In this document: in pieces, positions 1 through 9,331 of the stretch | Layout of the letters: each line of letters opens with the position of its first letter | Numbering within the stretch: the stretch's first letter is position 1 | Assembly: GCA_036397755.1 (NCBI GenBank) | Contig: DASWII010000039.1 | Location: 1-64,000 of the forward strand | Origin: CAMYLY01 sp036397755 | Lineage (GTDB): Bacteria > Gemmatimonadota > Gemmatimonadetes > Gemmatimonadales > GWC2-71-9 | Direction of reading: 5' to 3' | DNA length: 64,000 nucleotides | Notes under the pieces: model-generated | What the model was told of the DNA's origin: nothing | Databases searched by the model: none | The model's input: the letters and a program-made list of their open reading frames with translations, nothing else | Position numbers and translations under genes: made by a program

Positions 1-1
1 C

Positions 2-730
2 TGTGTCGTGATCGTGAGCGAGACACTGGCCCGCACCGTGTGGCCCGGCGAGGACCCGATCGGGAGGCGGATCGGGATCTACGACTGTTGCATGACGGTG
101 ATTGGCGTGGCGGCCGATGTGACCTACCGCGGCGTCGATGATCCGCCGCTTGCGCGCGACTTCGACACGAAGTCCCACCTGTACCTGCCGTTCGCGGGCA
201 ATGTCTTCCTGGCGCGTACCGCCGTGAACCCGGCCGCGCTCGCCGGCCCGATCCGCAGCGTCCTCGCGGACCTGGCGCCCGCGGGCGTTGTGAGGTTCAC
301 CACACTCGACGACGTGCTCGCCGACTCGCTTGCCCGACCGCGATTCTACATGCTGCTCGTCGGTCTGTTCGCCTTGGCGGCCGTCGCGCTCGCCCTCGTC
401 GGGCTCTACGGCGTGATCTCCTCCGTCGTGGCCCGGCGCACGCGTGAGATCGGCCTGCGAATGGCGCTCGGCGCCGAGCCAAGCGACGTACGGTCGCTGG
501 TGGTTCGCCAAGGTATGGTCCCCGTGGTCCTCGGGGTCGTCGCCGGTGTGGCTGGCGCGTTCGTGTTCTCGACCGTCCTCTCAGGGTTCCTCTATGCGAT
601 GGAACCGATGGACCCCGTCGTGTTCGCAACGCTCGGAGTGGTCATGGCGATCGTGGGACTGCTCGCCGCCTACATCCCGGCCCGGCGCGCGAGCAGGATC
701 GCGCCGATGGAGGCGTTGCGATACGAATAG
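2..730 (+). CDS. ABC transporter permease, MacB/FtsX type (ADOP-like), C-terminal part
   Basis: The reading frame is open from the left edge, so the gene starts outside the window; the GTG at 8 is internal. The visible 240 residues open with a periplasmic MacB-type stretch (SETLARTVWPGEDPIGRR) and finish with three membrane segments of an FtsX domain (about 115-140, 170-195 and 205-225), including the RTREIGLRMALGA loop typical of this family. Such permeases work with a MacB-like ATPase to move lipids, peptides or lipoproteins out of the inner membrane; many Acidobacteria and Gemmatimonadota carry them as orphan copies with no adjacent ATPase. No ATPase follows here. The substrate cannot be told from sequence. 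Confidence 0.9.
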   Translation, partial: CVVIVSETLARTVWPGEDPIGRRIGIYDCCMTVIGVAADVTYRGVDDPPLARDFDTKSHLYLPFAGNVFLARTAVNPAALAGPIRSVLADLAPAGVVRFTTLDDVLADSLARPRFYMLLVGLFALAAVALALVGLYGVISSVVARRTREIGLRMALGAEPSDVRSLVVRQGMVPVVLGVVAGVAGAFVFSTVLSGFLYAMEPMDPVVFATLGVVMAIVGLLAAYIPARRASRIAPMEALRYE

Positions 731-785
731 GCACTCCCCGCCGGACGCGCTCCGGGGTACACGGCGCTTCGAGGGGTGCCGAATG

Positions 786-1856
786 CTAACGCGTTGTGGC
801 TGGCGCGCGACGTCTGGCGGTCAACGACCACGCGGCGGCGGCAATCAGAAGCGCATAGACGGCGTAACGCACTTCCAGCGAGGAACAGCCTGAGCGGGCG
901 GCGAAGTAGAATGGCGTCATCACGATGCCCGTGATGACGATGCGCAGAATCCGGTCTCGCATTGAGCTCTTGCGGCCCTGCACGATCCAGAGTGCGAACA
1001 GCAGCGGCACGAACAGTACGATTCCGTATTCGATCCACGGCGGAATCGCGGTCGCGCAGGCAATGAGTGAGATGTTACCGTCGGGCTGGATCTTCCAGAT
1101 TCGCCCGTCGAGAACATACACGGAGCCATCGGGCCCCAGCGCGACGCCCGTCGGCCTCACGAAACGGCGGGCACCGAACGAGCGTGATTCGCCGCCCGGC
1201 CCGATTCGGAGCACCGCGCCGGCCCGATAGTCGGCGACGTAGATCCGTGACGCCGAGTCAACCGCGACACCCATTGCGTGCGCGAGGGGCGGACTGCCGA
1301 CGACCGACACCGAACCGTCAGGCGCGATGCGCACGACGCGTGACACGTCGGTCACGTACAGGGCGCTGTCGGGTCCCCAGGCCATTGAGGCGCCGTGCAA
1401 CCGGCTGAATCGGAACGTCGTGTCGGCGTATGACTGCGCCGAGTCGCCAACGAATCGCAGGATTCGGTTGCGCCCATCCAATACGAAATAGATGGTGCCG
1501 TTCCGATCGAGGGTGAATGGATCGCCCCAAGCTCCGACCTGCGGCGCAGCGGGCCGGCGCGCGTGGAATTCGGTGAGTTGGCCTTCGGGCGACACCTTCC
1601 ATACCCGACCGTCGTCGTCCGAAACAGTGTAGAGGTTGTCCTGCGCGTCGATCACCAGGTGGTGCGGCACACGAATGCGGTCGTCCTTCACGAACTGCGA
1701 CAGGCGCCCGTTCTCGACGCGCATGATGCCATCGAACGTGACGAAATAGACTCGGCCGGCGCGGTCGACGGCGATGCCACTGCCGGGGTGGGCAGTAGCA
1801 ACCGATGGCGACGCGAGGCCGATCAGAGCGGCCAGCACCAGCCCGCGAACCGTCAT
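786..1856 (-). CDS. NHL-repeat propeller protein with C-terminal membrane segments
   Basis: 356 residues. Residues 1-22 form a signal peptide. Residues 25-265 are NHL/SMP-30-type propeller repeats, with recurring GVAVDSASRIYVAD-like units and GPDGSVYV turns. Three hydrophobic segments follow (about 277-294, 303-320, 331-346). The propeller is therefore probably exported and tethered by the C-terminal segments, an unusual order since propellers are usually anchored at the N-terminus. No catalytic motif is visible; gluconolactonase activity cannot be assumed. The ATG overlaps by 4 bases the stop of an upstream remnant reading frame (1853-2143). Confidence 0.8.
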   Translation of the reverse strand: MTVRGLVLAALIGLASPSVATAHPGSGIAVDRAGRVYFVTFDGIMRVENGRLSQFVKDDRIRVPHHLVIDAQDNLYTVSDDDGRVWKVSPEGQLTEFHARRPAAPQVGAWGDPFTLDRNGTIYFVLDGRNRILRFVGDSAQSYADTTFRFSRLHGASMAWGPDSALYVTDVSRVVRIAPDGSVSVVGSPPLAHAMGVAVDSASRIYVADYRAGAVLRIGPGGESRSFGARRFVRPTGVALGPDGSVYVLDGRIWKIQPDGNISLIACATAIPPWIEYGIVLFVPLLFALWIVQGRKSSMRDRILRIVITGIVMTPFYFAARSGCSSLEVRYAVYALLIAAAAWSLTARRRAPATTR

Positions 1857-2035
1857 CGTGGTACGCGCGCCTTCACTTCTTCCATCCAGTTCTCTACGTA
1901 GATCGTCGACCGGTCGCCGCCGCTCGGTTCGCGGATCATCAGGAACCGCCGTCTGTCAGGGCTGACGTCGTATCGCTGGCGGTTCGGGCTCGGAACAGGA
2001 ATTTCAATCCGCCCTGCCAAAGTACGGCGGGCTGA
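1853..2035 (-). pseudogene. Relic of a TolB/WD40-type propeller C-terminus
   Basis: The last ~40 codons of an open frame ending at 1853 read as the tail of a TolB/WD40-like propeller, of the kind found at the end of some kinase-propeller proteins: RYDVSPDRRRFLMIREP, then STIYVENWMEEVKARVPR. In known relatives this tail is preceded by several hundred residues of propeller. Here the upstream sequence is low-complexity Arg/Pro-rich translation with no propeller features, so only the tail survives. A neighbouring frame just upstream reads FSPPYFG, which hints at frameshift decay. The relic directly abuts the first toxin-antitoxin module. Confidence 0.55.
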
Positions 2036-2142
2036 ATGAACCGTCCAGGGAGCCTGCGGCGCGGGTCGATCCGTTGCTGGCAGCCCGCTCCGGGGCCGAC
2101 CGGGCGGCCGCCCGCGCGTGCTGGTGGCTGGTACGGAAGTCA

Positions 2143-2171
2143 TTGACCTAGCTGGAGATCCACACTAGAAT
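2143..2171 (+). promoter_or_regulatory. Sigma-70-type promoter of TA module 1, probably leaderless
   Basis: TTGACC (2143-2148) and TAGAAT (2166-2171) are separated by exactly 17 bases. The antitoxin ATG begins 7 bases after the -10 box, so transcription should start at or next to the A of the start codon. No Shine-Dalgarno sequence would then be in the mRNA. Confidence 0.65.
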
Positions 2172-2178
2172 CAGAGCT

Positions 2179-2475
2179 ATGGCACGCAAATCAGATAAGG
2201 CGGATGACGAGAATCGGATCTCCGCCACTGAAGCTAGCAGATCCTTCTCCAGGCTCCTGGACGAGGTAGAATCCGGTCGCCGGTTCCTGATCCATCGGCG
2301 CGGCCGCGACGTGGGCGTCCTCGCACCGCCGAGTGTGGGCGGTCGGCGGTTGTCCGAGTGCTTGATGTATCTGCGCGCACGGCCGCCTGTCCGTTTGGAT
2401 GATGGGTTCGGCACCGATCTCCTGGACGTTGTGAGGGGTGAGCCGATCGAGGAGCGCCCCGCGTGGGACTCCTGA
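2179..2475 (+). CDS. Phd/YefM-type antitoxin
   Basis: 98 residues. The N-terminal half matches the Phd/YefM DNA-binding fold: ISATEASRSFSRLLDEV, then GRRFLIHRRGRDVGVLAP (about 14-50). The C-terminal half is the variable toxin-binding tail. It should neutralise the PIN toxin that follows and repress its own promoter. Its stop overlaps the toxin start by 13 bases, a usual arrangement for coupled TA pairs. It is preceded by a well-formed promoter that leaves almost no leader. Confidence 0.85.
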   Translation: MARKSDKADDENRISATEASRSFSRLLDEVESGRRFLIHRRGRDVGVLAPPSVGGRRLSECLMYLRARPPVRLDDGFGTDLLDVVRGEPIEERPAWDS

Positions 2476-2879
2476 TCGATTCGACGGTCTTCATTCACGC
2501 CGAACGGCACCGTCAAACGCCCGCGGACCTTCTCACTGAGTTGAAGGACAGCTGGGGCGATCAAGCGGTGGCGCTGTCGGTCATGAGCGCGGCCGAGCTG
2601 TTTCATGGTTGTTGGCGTGCGGACACGCCACCGCGACGCGCGGCGCGTGAGGAGTTCGTGGCGGCTCTGCTGGCAGTCATCCCGGTCGTGCCGATCACGC
2701 TCGCGGTGGCGCGCATCTTCGGGCAGATCGACGCAAAGCTGAGCGCCGCCGGCCGCCGGCTGCCCACGTCGGACCTCCTGATCGCATCCACGGCGTTGTC
2801 ACTGGGTGACGCGATCGTGACCGGGAATCCGCGCCATTTTGCGCGGGTCGAGGGGCTGAGCGTGCACGTGCTGGGGTAG
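2463..2879 (+). CDS. vapC: VapC-family PIN-domain toxin
   Basis: 138 residues from a GTG inside the antitoxin gene. The acidic PIN residues are all visible: Asp in LLIDSTVFI (about 6), Glu in SAAELFHG (about 45), Asp in PTSDLLIAS (about 101), then VTGNPRHF near the end. The family consists of Mg-dependent ribonucleases that cut tRNA or rRNA. Length is normal, so the toxin appears intact. Pairing a PIN toxin with a Phd-type rather than a VapB-type antitoxin is common. Confidence 0.88.
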   Translation: MGLLIDSTVFIHAERHRQTPADLLTELKDSWGDQAVALSVMSAAELFHGCWRADTPPRRAAREEFVAALLAVIPVVPITLAVARIFGQIDAKLSAAGRRLPTSDLLIASTALSLGDAIVTGNPRHFARVEGLSVHVLG

Positions 2880-3045
2880 CGTTCGCTTGGGACCGATTTC
2901 TCGATCGACCACGGTCATCGTAGTGGGAGTGCCGCGGGCGTGTCAGATCACCGGCGACGGGGACGCGGCATGCGGGCCGGGCGCTGGTCCCAGCGGCCGG
3001 CCACGCGTCGTGCGGACACGCCGATGGAGGCGTGGCGATGCGAGG

Positions 3046-4848
3046 CTAGAACCGCCAGTTCATTCCCATCCCGATCGTCCAATAGCGGTAGTCGGAATCG
3101 CCCGTCGCGAGCCGGAGCCCACTGCTCGAGTACCCTCCGGACAGCGACACGTCCCGACCCGGCGCCGCCGTGTACGCCAGCCGCCCGAACGCGCGGACGG
3201 CTCCGCGGAGCTCGCCGCCCGTACGCACCTTTTCCACGCCCGGCGCCAGCTCGATCTGCGTGAGCCACTTGCCCCACTCACCGTACCAACGGACCGACGT
3301 CTCGATGAGACCGTAGAAATCGGGGTCGAAGTACCCGTCGTTCAGGTCCTTGTCGAATCCGAAGGTTCGGCCCGCCACGCCGGCGGTCCACATTTGGGAC
3401 AACCGCCAACTCAACGCCAGGCTGCCGCCAAGTCGCCGGTTGGCCTCCGAGCCTCTGAACTGCGCCCAGGCGCCATCCGCAAAGACGTTCAGCGACCGCG
3501 ACAACCGCGCGCCGACGCCGACCCGTATCTGATCGAACTGCACGTCGTTGCGGATGATCGCGGCGGTGGCTTCCACCGGAGCCCGCACATAACCCAGCGT
3601 GCCGGTGACCGCGTAGCGGCCCGGCGTCGCGATGGCGCCCGACAGCGCCACCCGCGGCTCCGTCCCCGCCACATGCGACTCGGTGACCCCCACGCCGCCC
3701 TCCACGCTCCAACCGGGCTCCAACTGCCACCACGTGGTGAGCTTCGCACCGATGGAGCGGTGGTCCAGGCGATTGGCGCCGACGTCGTCCGCTTCCCGGC
3801 GATAGGCTTCCACACCCAACTGCACGCGCGGCAGTGGCCGCCACGCGCTGCGGAGGCGCACCGTGAACATCCGGTTGTTCTCGGAGTCCGACTCATAACT
3901 CACGTTGGTGCCGACGCGCGGTCGGACGGCGCCCCGCGCCCAGTCGCGCTGCGTGCGCGCATCGGCATCGGTGGGCGACAGCTCCAGGGCACGGGTGACG
4001 ACCTCGAGCGCCGCGGCATCGCGCCCCTGCCACCGCAGCGTGGCCGCAAGACCGACGAGCGACTCGACGTCGTCGGGGCTCTGGCGCAATGCGCGGCGCC
4101 AGCGCGCCTCGGCCGCGAGCAGGCGCCCGCCCCACGCCGCCGCGCGCGCATGCCCGCGGAGGGCGTCGATGTTGGCCGGGTCGCGCCCCAGGATCTGCTC
4201 GAACACGGCGGCCGCGGAGTCGAGGCGGTTGGACCACGACAACAGCTGCCCGAGACCGAGGAGCGCCTCCAGGTCGGTGGGATCGCGCGCGAGGATCTCA
4301 CCGTACGCATCGGCGGCATCGTCGAACTGGCGCCCCCACGCCAGCACGCGCGCCTGCTCGCGGCGCGCGGGAACGTCGCTCGGCGTGATCTCGATGATGC
4401 GGTCATACATCGCCACCGCGTCGGTGTACTCCCCGGCCCACGAAAGGAATTGCGCGCGGGCCTTGAGGGCAGGGAGATACGTCGGCCGTTCGGCGATCAC
4501 CGCGTCGAGCTCCCGCGCCGCGCCGCCGGGATTCCCACTCCACGCGGTAACGCGCGCGCGCTCGATGCGCGCGTCGACGTTCTCCGGCGCGAGTGCCAGC
4601 AGGCGATCGTACAGCGCCAAGCTCTCGGTGTAGTGCTCTCCCCACGCCAGCAGCAGCGCCATGCGCTGAAGGGCACGCTGATCGTTCGAATCGGCCGCCA
4701 GGCGCTCGCGGTACAGCCGCTCCGCCGTTATCATGTCGCCGCGATCCCAGGCCGAATCCGCGGCCGTCTGCGCGTGCAGCTCAGCCGTCCCGACGACCAT
4801 CGCGCCGGCAAGGATCAGCACCGCAACTCCCGCATGCAGTCGAATCAA
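3046..4848 (-). CDS. TPR protein with C-terminal outer-membrane barrel (YaiO-like)
   Basis: 600 residues from a TTG at 4848 that overlaps the stop of the upstream gene (TTGA). That start gives a clean signal peptide (to about residue 25, ending ELHAQ). Residues 30-310 hold repeated TPR units, such as YTESLALYDRLLALAPENVDARIERARVTAWSGN broken over each 34 residues. Residues about 320-600 are a YaiO-like barrel of alternating strands that ends in an aromatic residue (GMGMNWRF), the usual signal for outer-membrane assembly. YaiO-type barrels often accompany exopolysaccharide systems. Coupling to the glycosidase-like gene upstream suggests both act on the same envelope polysaccharide; this is inference. 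Confidence 0.82.
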   Translation of the reverse strand: MIRLHAGVAVLILAGAMVVGTAELHAQTAADSAWDRGDMITAERLYRERLAADSNDQRALQRMALLLAWGEHYTESLALYDRLLALAPENVDARIERARVTAWSGNPGGAARELDAVIAERPTYLPALKARAQFLSWAGEYTDAVAMYDRIIEITPSDVPARREQARVLAWGRQFDDAADAYGEILARDPTDLEALLGLGQLLSWSNRLDSAAAVFEQILGRDPANIDALRGHARAAAWGGRLLAAEARWRRALRQSPDDVESLVGLAATLRWQGRDAAALEVVTRALELSPTDADARTQRDWARGAVRPRVGTNVSYESDSENNRMFTVRLRSAWRPLPRVQLGVEAYRREADDVGANRLDHRSIGAKLTTWWQLEPGWSVEGGVGVTESHVAGTEPRVALSGAIATPGRYAVTGTLGYVRAPVEATAAIIRNDVQFDQIRVGVGARLSRSLNVFADGAWAQFRGSEANRRLGGSLALSWRLSQMWTAGVAGRTFGFDKDLNDGYFDPDFYGLIETSVRWYGEWGKWLTQIELAPGVEKVRTGGELRGAVRAFGRLAYTAAPGRDVSLSGGYSSSGLRLATGDSDYRYWTIGMGMNWRF

Positions 4849-7550
4849 TGCCCGTTCCCCTCCAAAACCGTGTCCAGCCGTCCAAACGCTTCGCGCACCG
4901 CGTCGTAGGCCGGGCGGAAGTAGGCCCGCCACCGCGGTTCGTCCCACGTGTCCCACGACAGCATCGCCACCGCGTCGCGCGTCCCGCTGCCCGGGATGGT
5001 GACCCAGCGGCCCCCGCGAGCACGCCGCGCCACCACAAGGTACATACCATCGACCACGACCGTGCCCTCCGTTCCCGTGCGCCCCTCCTCCACCAGACGG
5101 GCGTCCCGGCGATCCAGCAGTACGCGGCGCTGGCTCGGGTCCGTCACGTTGAGCAGCAGCCAGGGGATCCTCACCTCGAGCACGTCTCGCGCCTCGGAGA
5201 TCTGCCACAAACCGTCCGGAGGTTCTCCCGCGGGCAGCACCCCCCGGTCGTAGCCGAACGCCGGGAACTCCGTCGAGTCGCGCCCGAACCGTGCGCGGTT
5301 CGTCAGCACGCGCAGTGAGTCGTACACCCCATCGTCGTTCGCCAACGACACCAGGGGCGCCCGCCATGAGTGGATATACCGGCCACTGAAAAAGCCGGGC
5401 GGTGTGTCGACCATGGCCACCGTCCCGGGTTTGGGCATCGGCAATCCCGTGCGCGCGGCGTGCACGCCGACGGGGTTGTACGGCGGATCGGCCAACAGCC
5501 GCGCGCCCGTTTGGTCGACCGCGAGCACAAACTCGAGACCCATCGGCAGGCTGTCGCCGACTCGATGCGGCCAGCGATGGTCACCCGATTCCCGCCCGAG
5601 AACGTCGAACCCGATCAAGACGTCGCGCAACGCGACGCCGGAATCCGCCTGAACGTGCACCCACAGATACGCGGCGTCAGCCGCCGCGCGCACTGTGATC
5701 CCTGCCTCAGCGTAGAGCGGGCGCTCCGCGGCCCAACTCGCCGTGCGTGCGACGAGCCCCTCGCCCGCGACGGGAGGAATCGGTTCCATCGCGACGAGGC
5801 CGTAGTGCTGCTCCGGATTCATGCGATTCCACCAAAGCCGAGCCCGGTCGTTGGGGAGTTCGAAGCTCCTGACGAGCCAGTTGTGCTTGAACCACTCATC
5901 GATCCACGCGAAGACGATCCCGCCGGCGGTGCCCGCCTCGGCCACCTCGAGCGTCATGCGCGCGTCGAGTTCCGCCATGCGCGCTTCCGTGTGACCGCCG
6001 TGATGCCACCCCCGCGGCTGCACATGCGCGATGCCGATGCTCGCCGGCACGCCGTATTCCGCGATCAGGAGCGGCTGACCCGCGTGGTGCCGGCGCAGCG
6101 CCTCGACGTAGCCAAAATACCGTGAGGGCCCCAACGACGATGAGGAGGAGTCATACGACGGATCGAGAAGGAGAAAGTCCGGATCGTACGGGTAAACGTG
6201 ATAGGACGCGTAGAACCCGGCGGGGAGCAGGTCCGTGGAACGCACGCGTGCCGCGTCGATCCCCGCGGCATCCGCGTTGAATCCGCGAGGAGGGAAGCCG
6301 ACATCCTCTCCCAATCCGCGGCGCACGGCGGCTTCCTCGTTCGTGGACGCTTCCGTGGAATGCTTGAGCGGATCGAGGACGGGCCAGTTGGACCAGGCCA
6401 CGGGTCGCTGCTCACGATAGCGGCTCATTTCGTACGCCACCATCTCATCGAGCATCTGGGCGAGCACGACCTCGGTGGCCTGCGCCTCCAGCACCTCCAG
6501 GTACGTGCCCCGCCAGGACGTCAGGTCCGGCCGGCGTACATTGAAATCCTCGACGGCGCCCGGATCCCATTCACTCCCCACCAGGTAGGCGAGCGTCCAC
6601 TGCGAGACGTCGGACACGTAATGTCCCCCGGCGTGTCCCGGTCGCGGCTCGATGTCGGCGCGGCCGTGCACGAGGTCGACGACATCCCGCATGGTGGCCG
6701 CAAACTCGCGTTGCCACGCGGCGTCGTCGAACTGCCCCCCCTCCGGGGACTCGGTCCATGCCCCGTGCACCAGCCAGAGGGGTTCCGCCGGGTGCGCCGC
6801 GTTGTACTCACGCAACGCATCGTAGAATGCCGGCGGGTGGATCGTGTACGCGCGCACGACATTGGCGCCAAGCGCGCCGATCGCCGCGATCCACTCGTCG
6901 TAGGTCGATCGGTCCGGAAACTCCGTAGGAAACCGTCCCGGCAGGGCCGCCCCAATGTTCACCCCTTTGACATAGAACGGCATCCAGACGCCGTCGCGGC
7001 GGACGTCGAAATGCTCCCCGTGCGTGCGCGACCGGTACAGGGTCGACTCCGGCAGGACGAGCGGCGGGCGCTCAGGCGGCAGCGCGAACTCCTCCGGCAG
7101 GCGCGACAGATAGTGCTCGGCGTCGGCATTCCCTGGTTCGAGGGCCCGCACGCGGAGGAACTGCTCCCGCACGGCGGCAAAGTCGCCGCTCCGCCAGGCC
7201 AGAATCCCCAGGCCGACCAACGCATCGATGTTATCACGATCGTCCGAGAGCACGTCTCGCCACTGCGACCGCGCCTCCGCGAGCCGGCTCTGGCGCAAGG
7301 CGACGTACCCCAACCCCACGCGCGCGCCCACGTGCCGCGGACACTCCGCCACCGCCTCCAGGAACGCCGCTTCCGCTCGCGCCAAATCGTCCGCGCGGTA
7401 CAGGTCCCAGCCGCGGGCCGCCGCCGGGTTCGCGGCCTGCGGGCAAACGATGGGGGAGTTGAGCACCGGCAACGCCGACAGGAGGACGACCGCGCCGAAC
7501 GCGCCTGCCGTTCGGAGCTCCGTGGGACGCGCCAGAGAGAGTGCGCGCAT
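4845..7550 (-). CDS. TPR-containing glycoside-hydrolase-like protein
   Basis: 901 residues from the ATG at 7550, chosen because it gives an N-terminal hydrophobic segment (about 15-33); the frame is open further upstream. Residues 45-150 are TPR-like. Residues 180-570 resemble a (beta/alpha)8 glycosidase: MPFYVKGVNIGAALPG at the start, GSEWDPG (Glu 327) and LLIAEYGVP (Glu 498) in positions expected for acid/base and nucleophile of clan GH-A enzymes. Residues 600-900 look like a beta-rich carbohydrate-binding or accessory region. The exact GH family is not assigned. It is coupled by TTGA overlap to the TPR/barrel gene, so the pair is probably made in fixed ratio. Confidence 0.7.
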   Translation of the reverse strand: MRALSLARPTELRTAGAFGAVVLLSALPVLNSPIVCPQAANPAAARGWDLYRADDLARAEAAFLEAVAECPRHVGARVGLGYVALRQSRLAEARSQWRDVLSDDRDNIDALVGLGILAWRSGDFAAVREQFLRVRALEPGNADAEHYLSRLPEEFALPPERPPLVLPESTLYRSRTHGEHFDVRRDGVWMPFYVKGVNIGAALPGRFPTEFPDRSTYDEWIAAIGALGANVVRAYTIHPPAFYDALREYNAAHPAEPLWLVHGAWTESPEGGQFDDAAWQREFAATMRDVVDLVHGRADIEPRPGHAGGHYVSDVSQWTLAYLVGSEWDPGAVEDFNVRRPDLTSWRGTYLEVLEAQATEVVLAQMLDEMVAYEMSRYREQRPVAWSNWPVLDPLKHSTEASTNEEAAVRRGLGEDVGFPPRGFNADAAGIDAARVRSTDLLPAGFYASYHVYPYDPDFLLLDPSYDSSSSSLGPSRYFGYVEALRRHHAGQPLLIAEYGVPASIGIAHVQPRGWHHGGHTEARMAELDARMTLEVAEAGTAGGIVFAWIDEWFKHNWLVRSFELPNDRARLWWNRMNPEQHYGLVAMEPIPPVAGEGLVARTASWAAERPLYAEAGITVRAAADAAYLWVHVQADSGVALRDVLIGFDVLGRESGDHRWPHRVGDSLPMGLEFVLAVDQTGARLLADPPYNPVGVHAARTGLPMPKPGTVAMVDTPPGFFSGRYIHSWRAPLVSLANDDGVYDSLRVLTNRARFGRDSTEFPAFGYDRGVLPAGEPPDGLWQISEARDVLEVRIPWLLLNVTDPSQRRVLLDRRDARLVEEGRTGTEGTVVVDGMYLVVARRARGGRWVTIPGSGTRDAVAMLSWDTWDEPRWRAYFRPAYDAVREAFGRLDTVLEGNGH

Positions 7551-7799
7551 GCAGAGTCGGGCGACCGCCCTCGGCCAGTCGAGGGCGGCGATCACGAGAA
7601 TCGTCGTCTCACGCTCTGCAATATATGTCGTATCGGGTCGCTCTCGGCGATCCCAAAGTTCGAGCCGGTGTCCCTCGGGGGTCGATGCACACCCGAATCC
7701 ACCGCGGGCATGCTCCTCGATCCGGTCACTCGCACGCTCTCCGGCCGTTCGCAAGCCCGCGCGACGGCCCCGCGGCCCGGCCTCGCCGCGACAACCCCG

Positions 7800-9329
7800 T
7801 CATGGCGCCATTGGGTGCGTGAGCACGGCCAGGACGATCGCGATCCCTTCCGCGAAGTTGCCGAGCCGGATGTTCTCGTTGGGGGAATGCTGATTGTTGT
7901 CCGGGTTCACCGTGGGAACGATGACCGCGGGTACGCCCAGCGTGGACACGAACGGCGCGATGGGGATGGAGCCTCCGTGCGTGCGGATGCGGATCGGTTC
8001 CCGCCCGAACAAGTGCGTCATACCGGCGGTGAGCCACCGGCCGGCCTCCGCTTCGAAGTCCGTGCGGAACGCGCCATACGATACATCGCCGGCGAACGTC
8101 ACCAGCCGGGGGTGACGCAGCCGCTCTTCGGCGGTCGGAGGCCCGTCCAGGATGTGATATCCCAACCCCTCGATGTGGCGGCGGATGAGTTGGAACAGGT
8201 GTTGCGGATCGCTCTCCTTCACCAATCGCACATCCACCTCGGCGGTGGCAGTGGCCGGGATGATCGTCCGCGACTGGTCACCGACCCACGCCGATGCCAA
8301 CCCGCGGATGTTCAGTGAGGGATATTGAATCGCCTCCTGCAACGTCGCCGCAACGGCGTCGGCTTCGGCAACGCCCATCGTACGGAGGATGGCCGCTTCG
8401 TCGTCGGGGACGTCGGCCAGGATCTTCCGCGCGGCAGCATCGATCACCACCCCGTCGTAGAAGCCGGGGATGGTCACCCGCCCGCGCTCGTCCTTCATCG
8501 ACGCCAGAATCTGACTGAGCCGTAACGCCGGGTTGGGAATGAAGTTCCCGTAGTGCCCGCTGTGCTGCGGCACATCGGGTCCGTACGTCGTGAGCGTGAT
8601 GGTGGCGATCCCGCGCGCACCGAACACGAGGCTGGGTTGATTGGACACGTGCGGCGGCCCGTCGAAGATCACGAGCATGTCGGCCGCGAGCAGATCGCGG
8701 TGGCGCGCGAGCGCCTCGGGCATGTGCGGCGAACCCAGCTCCTCCTCGGTGTCGACGATCACCTTGAGCGTGTAGTCGAGGTCCACGCCGGCCACCGCCA
8801 TCGCATCGAGTGCGCTGAGAAACTGAATGTTGGGTCCCTTGGAATCGGACGCCGATCGCGCAAAGATGCGCCACTCCGGATCCCGTGACTCACGCAGACG
8901 GTCCCACGGAATCACCGCCCAACCGCCGCCCTCCACCGGTCGCTTGAGCACCGCCGCATACGGGTTTGGCTGATCCCACCGCGTCGCATCCACCGGCTGT
9001 CCGTCCGCTTGGAGGTAGATCAACACGGTTCGCCGCGCACCCGTGACCGCCCGCTCCGCATAGAGGAGCGGTAGGCCGGCGGTTTCCAGTCGACGGGTCG
9101 TGAATCCACGAGCGACAAAGGCCTGCTCGAGCCACGTCGTGAGCCGCGCGATGTCGTCCGGCGAGTGTGCATCGTTTGGCAGCGCCAGATAATCGCGGAA
9201 CATGGCGAGGGCGTCGGGCACCCGCGCCTCCGCGAGTCGACGGATGGTCGGTGCCGGCAGCTGCGCCTGCGCAACCGCCCATCCGAGCGTGCACAGCATG
9301 CCGACCGCAATCCATGTGCGATGCTGCAT
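7800..9329 (-). CDS. Secreted M20-family peptidase with altered metal motif
   Basis: 509 residues; the ATG at 9329 gives a signal peptide ending near VAQAQ. M20 landmarks: SASDSKGPNIQ (bridging Asp), VDTEEELGSPH (catalytic Glu and metal Glu), a dimerisation lid (250-400) and NQHSPNENIRL (C-terminal metal His). The first metal motif, normally [G]HxD, reads LQADGQPVD, so the expected His is Gln. Other ligands are intact. Members with LQ-DGQPVD may form a distinct M20 subgroup, so the change may be functional rather than decay. Likely role: periplasmic dipeptide or acyl-amino-acid hydrolysis. Confidence 0.82.
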   Translation of the reverse strand: MQHRTWIAVGMLCTLGWAVAQAQLPAPTIRRLAEARVPDALAMFRDYLALPNDAHSPDDIARLTTWLEQAFVARGFTTRRLETAGLPLLYAERAVTGARRTVLIYLQADGQPVDATRWDQPNPYAAVLKRPVEGGGWAVIPWDRLRESRDPEWRIFARSASDSKGPNIQFLSALDAMAVAGVDLDYTLKVIVDTEEELGSPHMPEALARHRDLLAADMLVIFDGPPHVSNQPSLVFGARGIATITLTTYGPDVPQHSGHYGNFIPNPALRLSQILASMKDERGRVTIPGFYDGVVIDAAARKILADVPDDEAAILRTMGVAEADAVAATLQEAIQYPSLNIRGLASAWVGDQSRTIIPATATAEVDVRLVKESDPQHLFQLIRRHIEGLGYHILDGPPTAEERLRHPRLVTFAGDVSYGAFRTDFEAEAGRWLTAGMTHLFGREPIRIRTHGGSIPIAPFVSTLGVPAVIVPTVNPDNNQHSPNENIRLGNFAEGIAIVLAVLTHPMAP

Positions 9330-9331
9330 GT

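Noticed and set aside
2887..4908. Long plus-strand open frame (673 codons) across the TPR/barrel gene
   Set aside because: It is antisense to a well-supported gene, rich in Arg/Pro/His/Gln, and has no domain resemblance; long antisense frames are expected at this GC content.
6198..8318. Plus-strand open frame of 706 codons
   Set aside because: Runs antisense through the glycosidase-like and M20 genes with Arg-rich composition and no recognisable motif.
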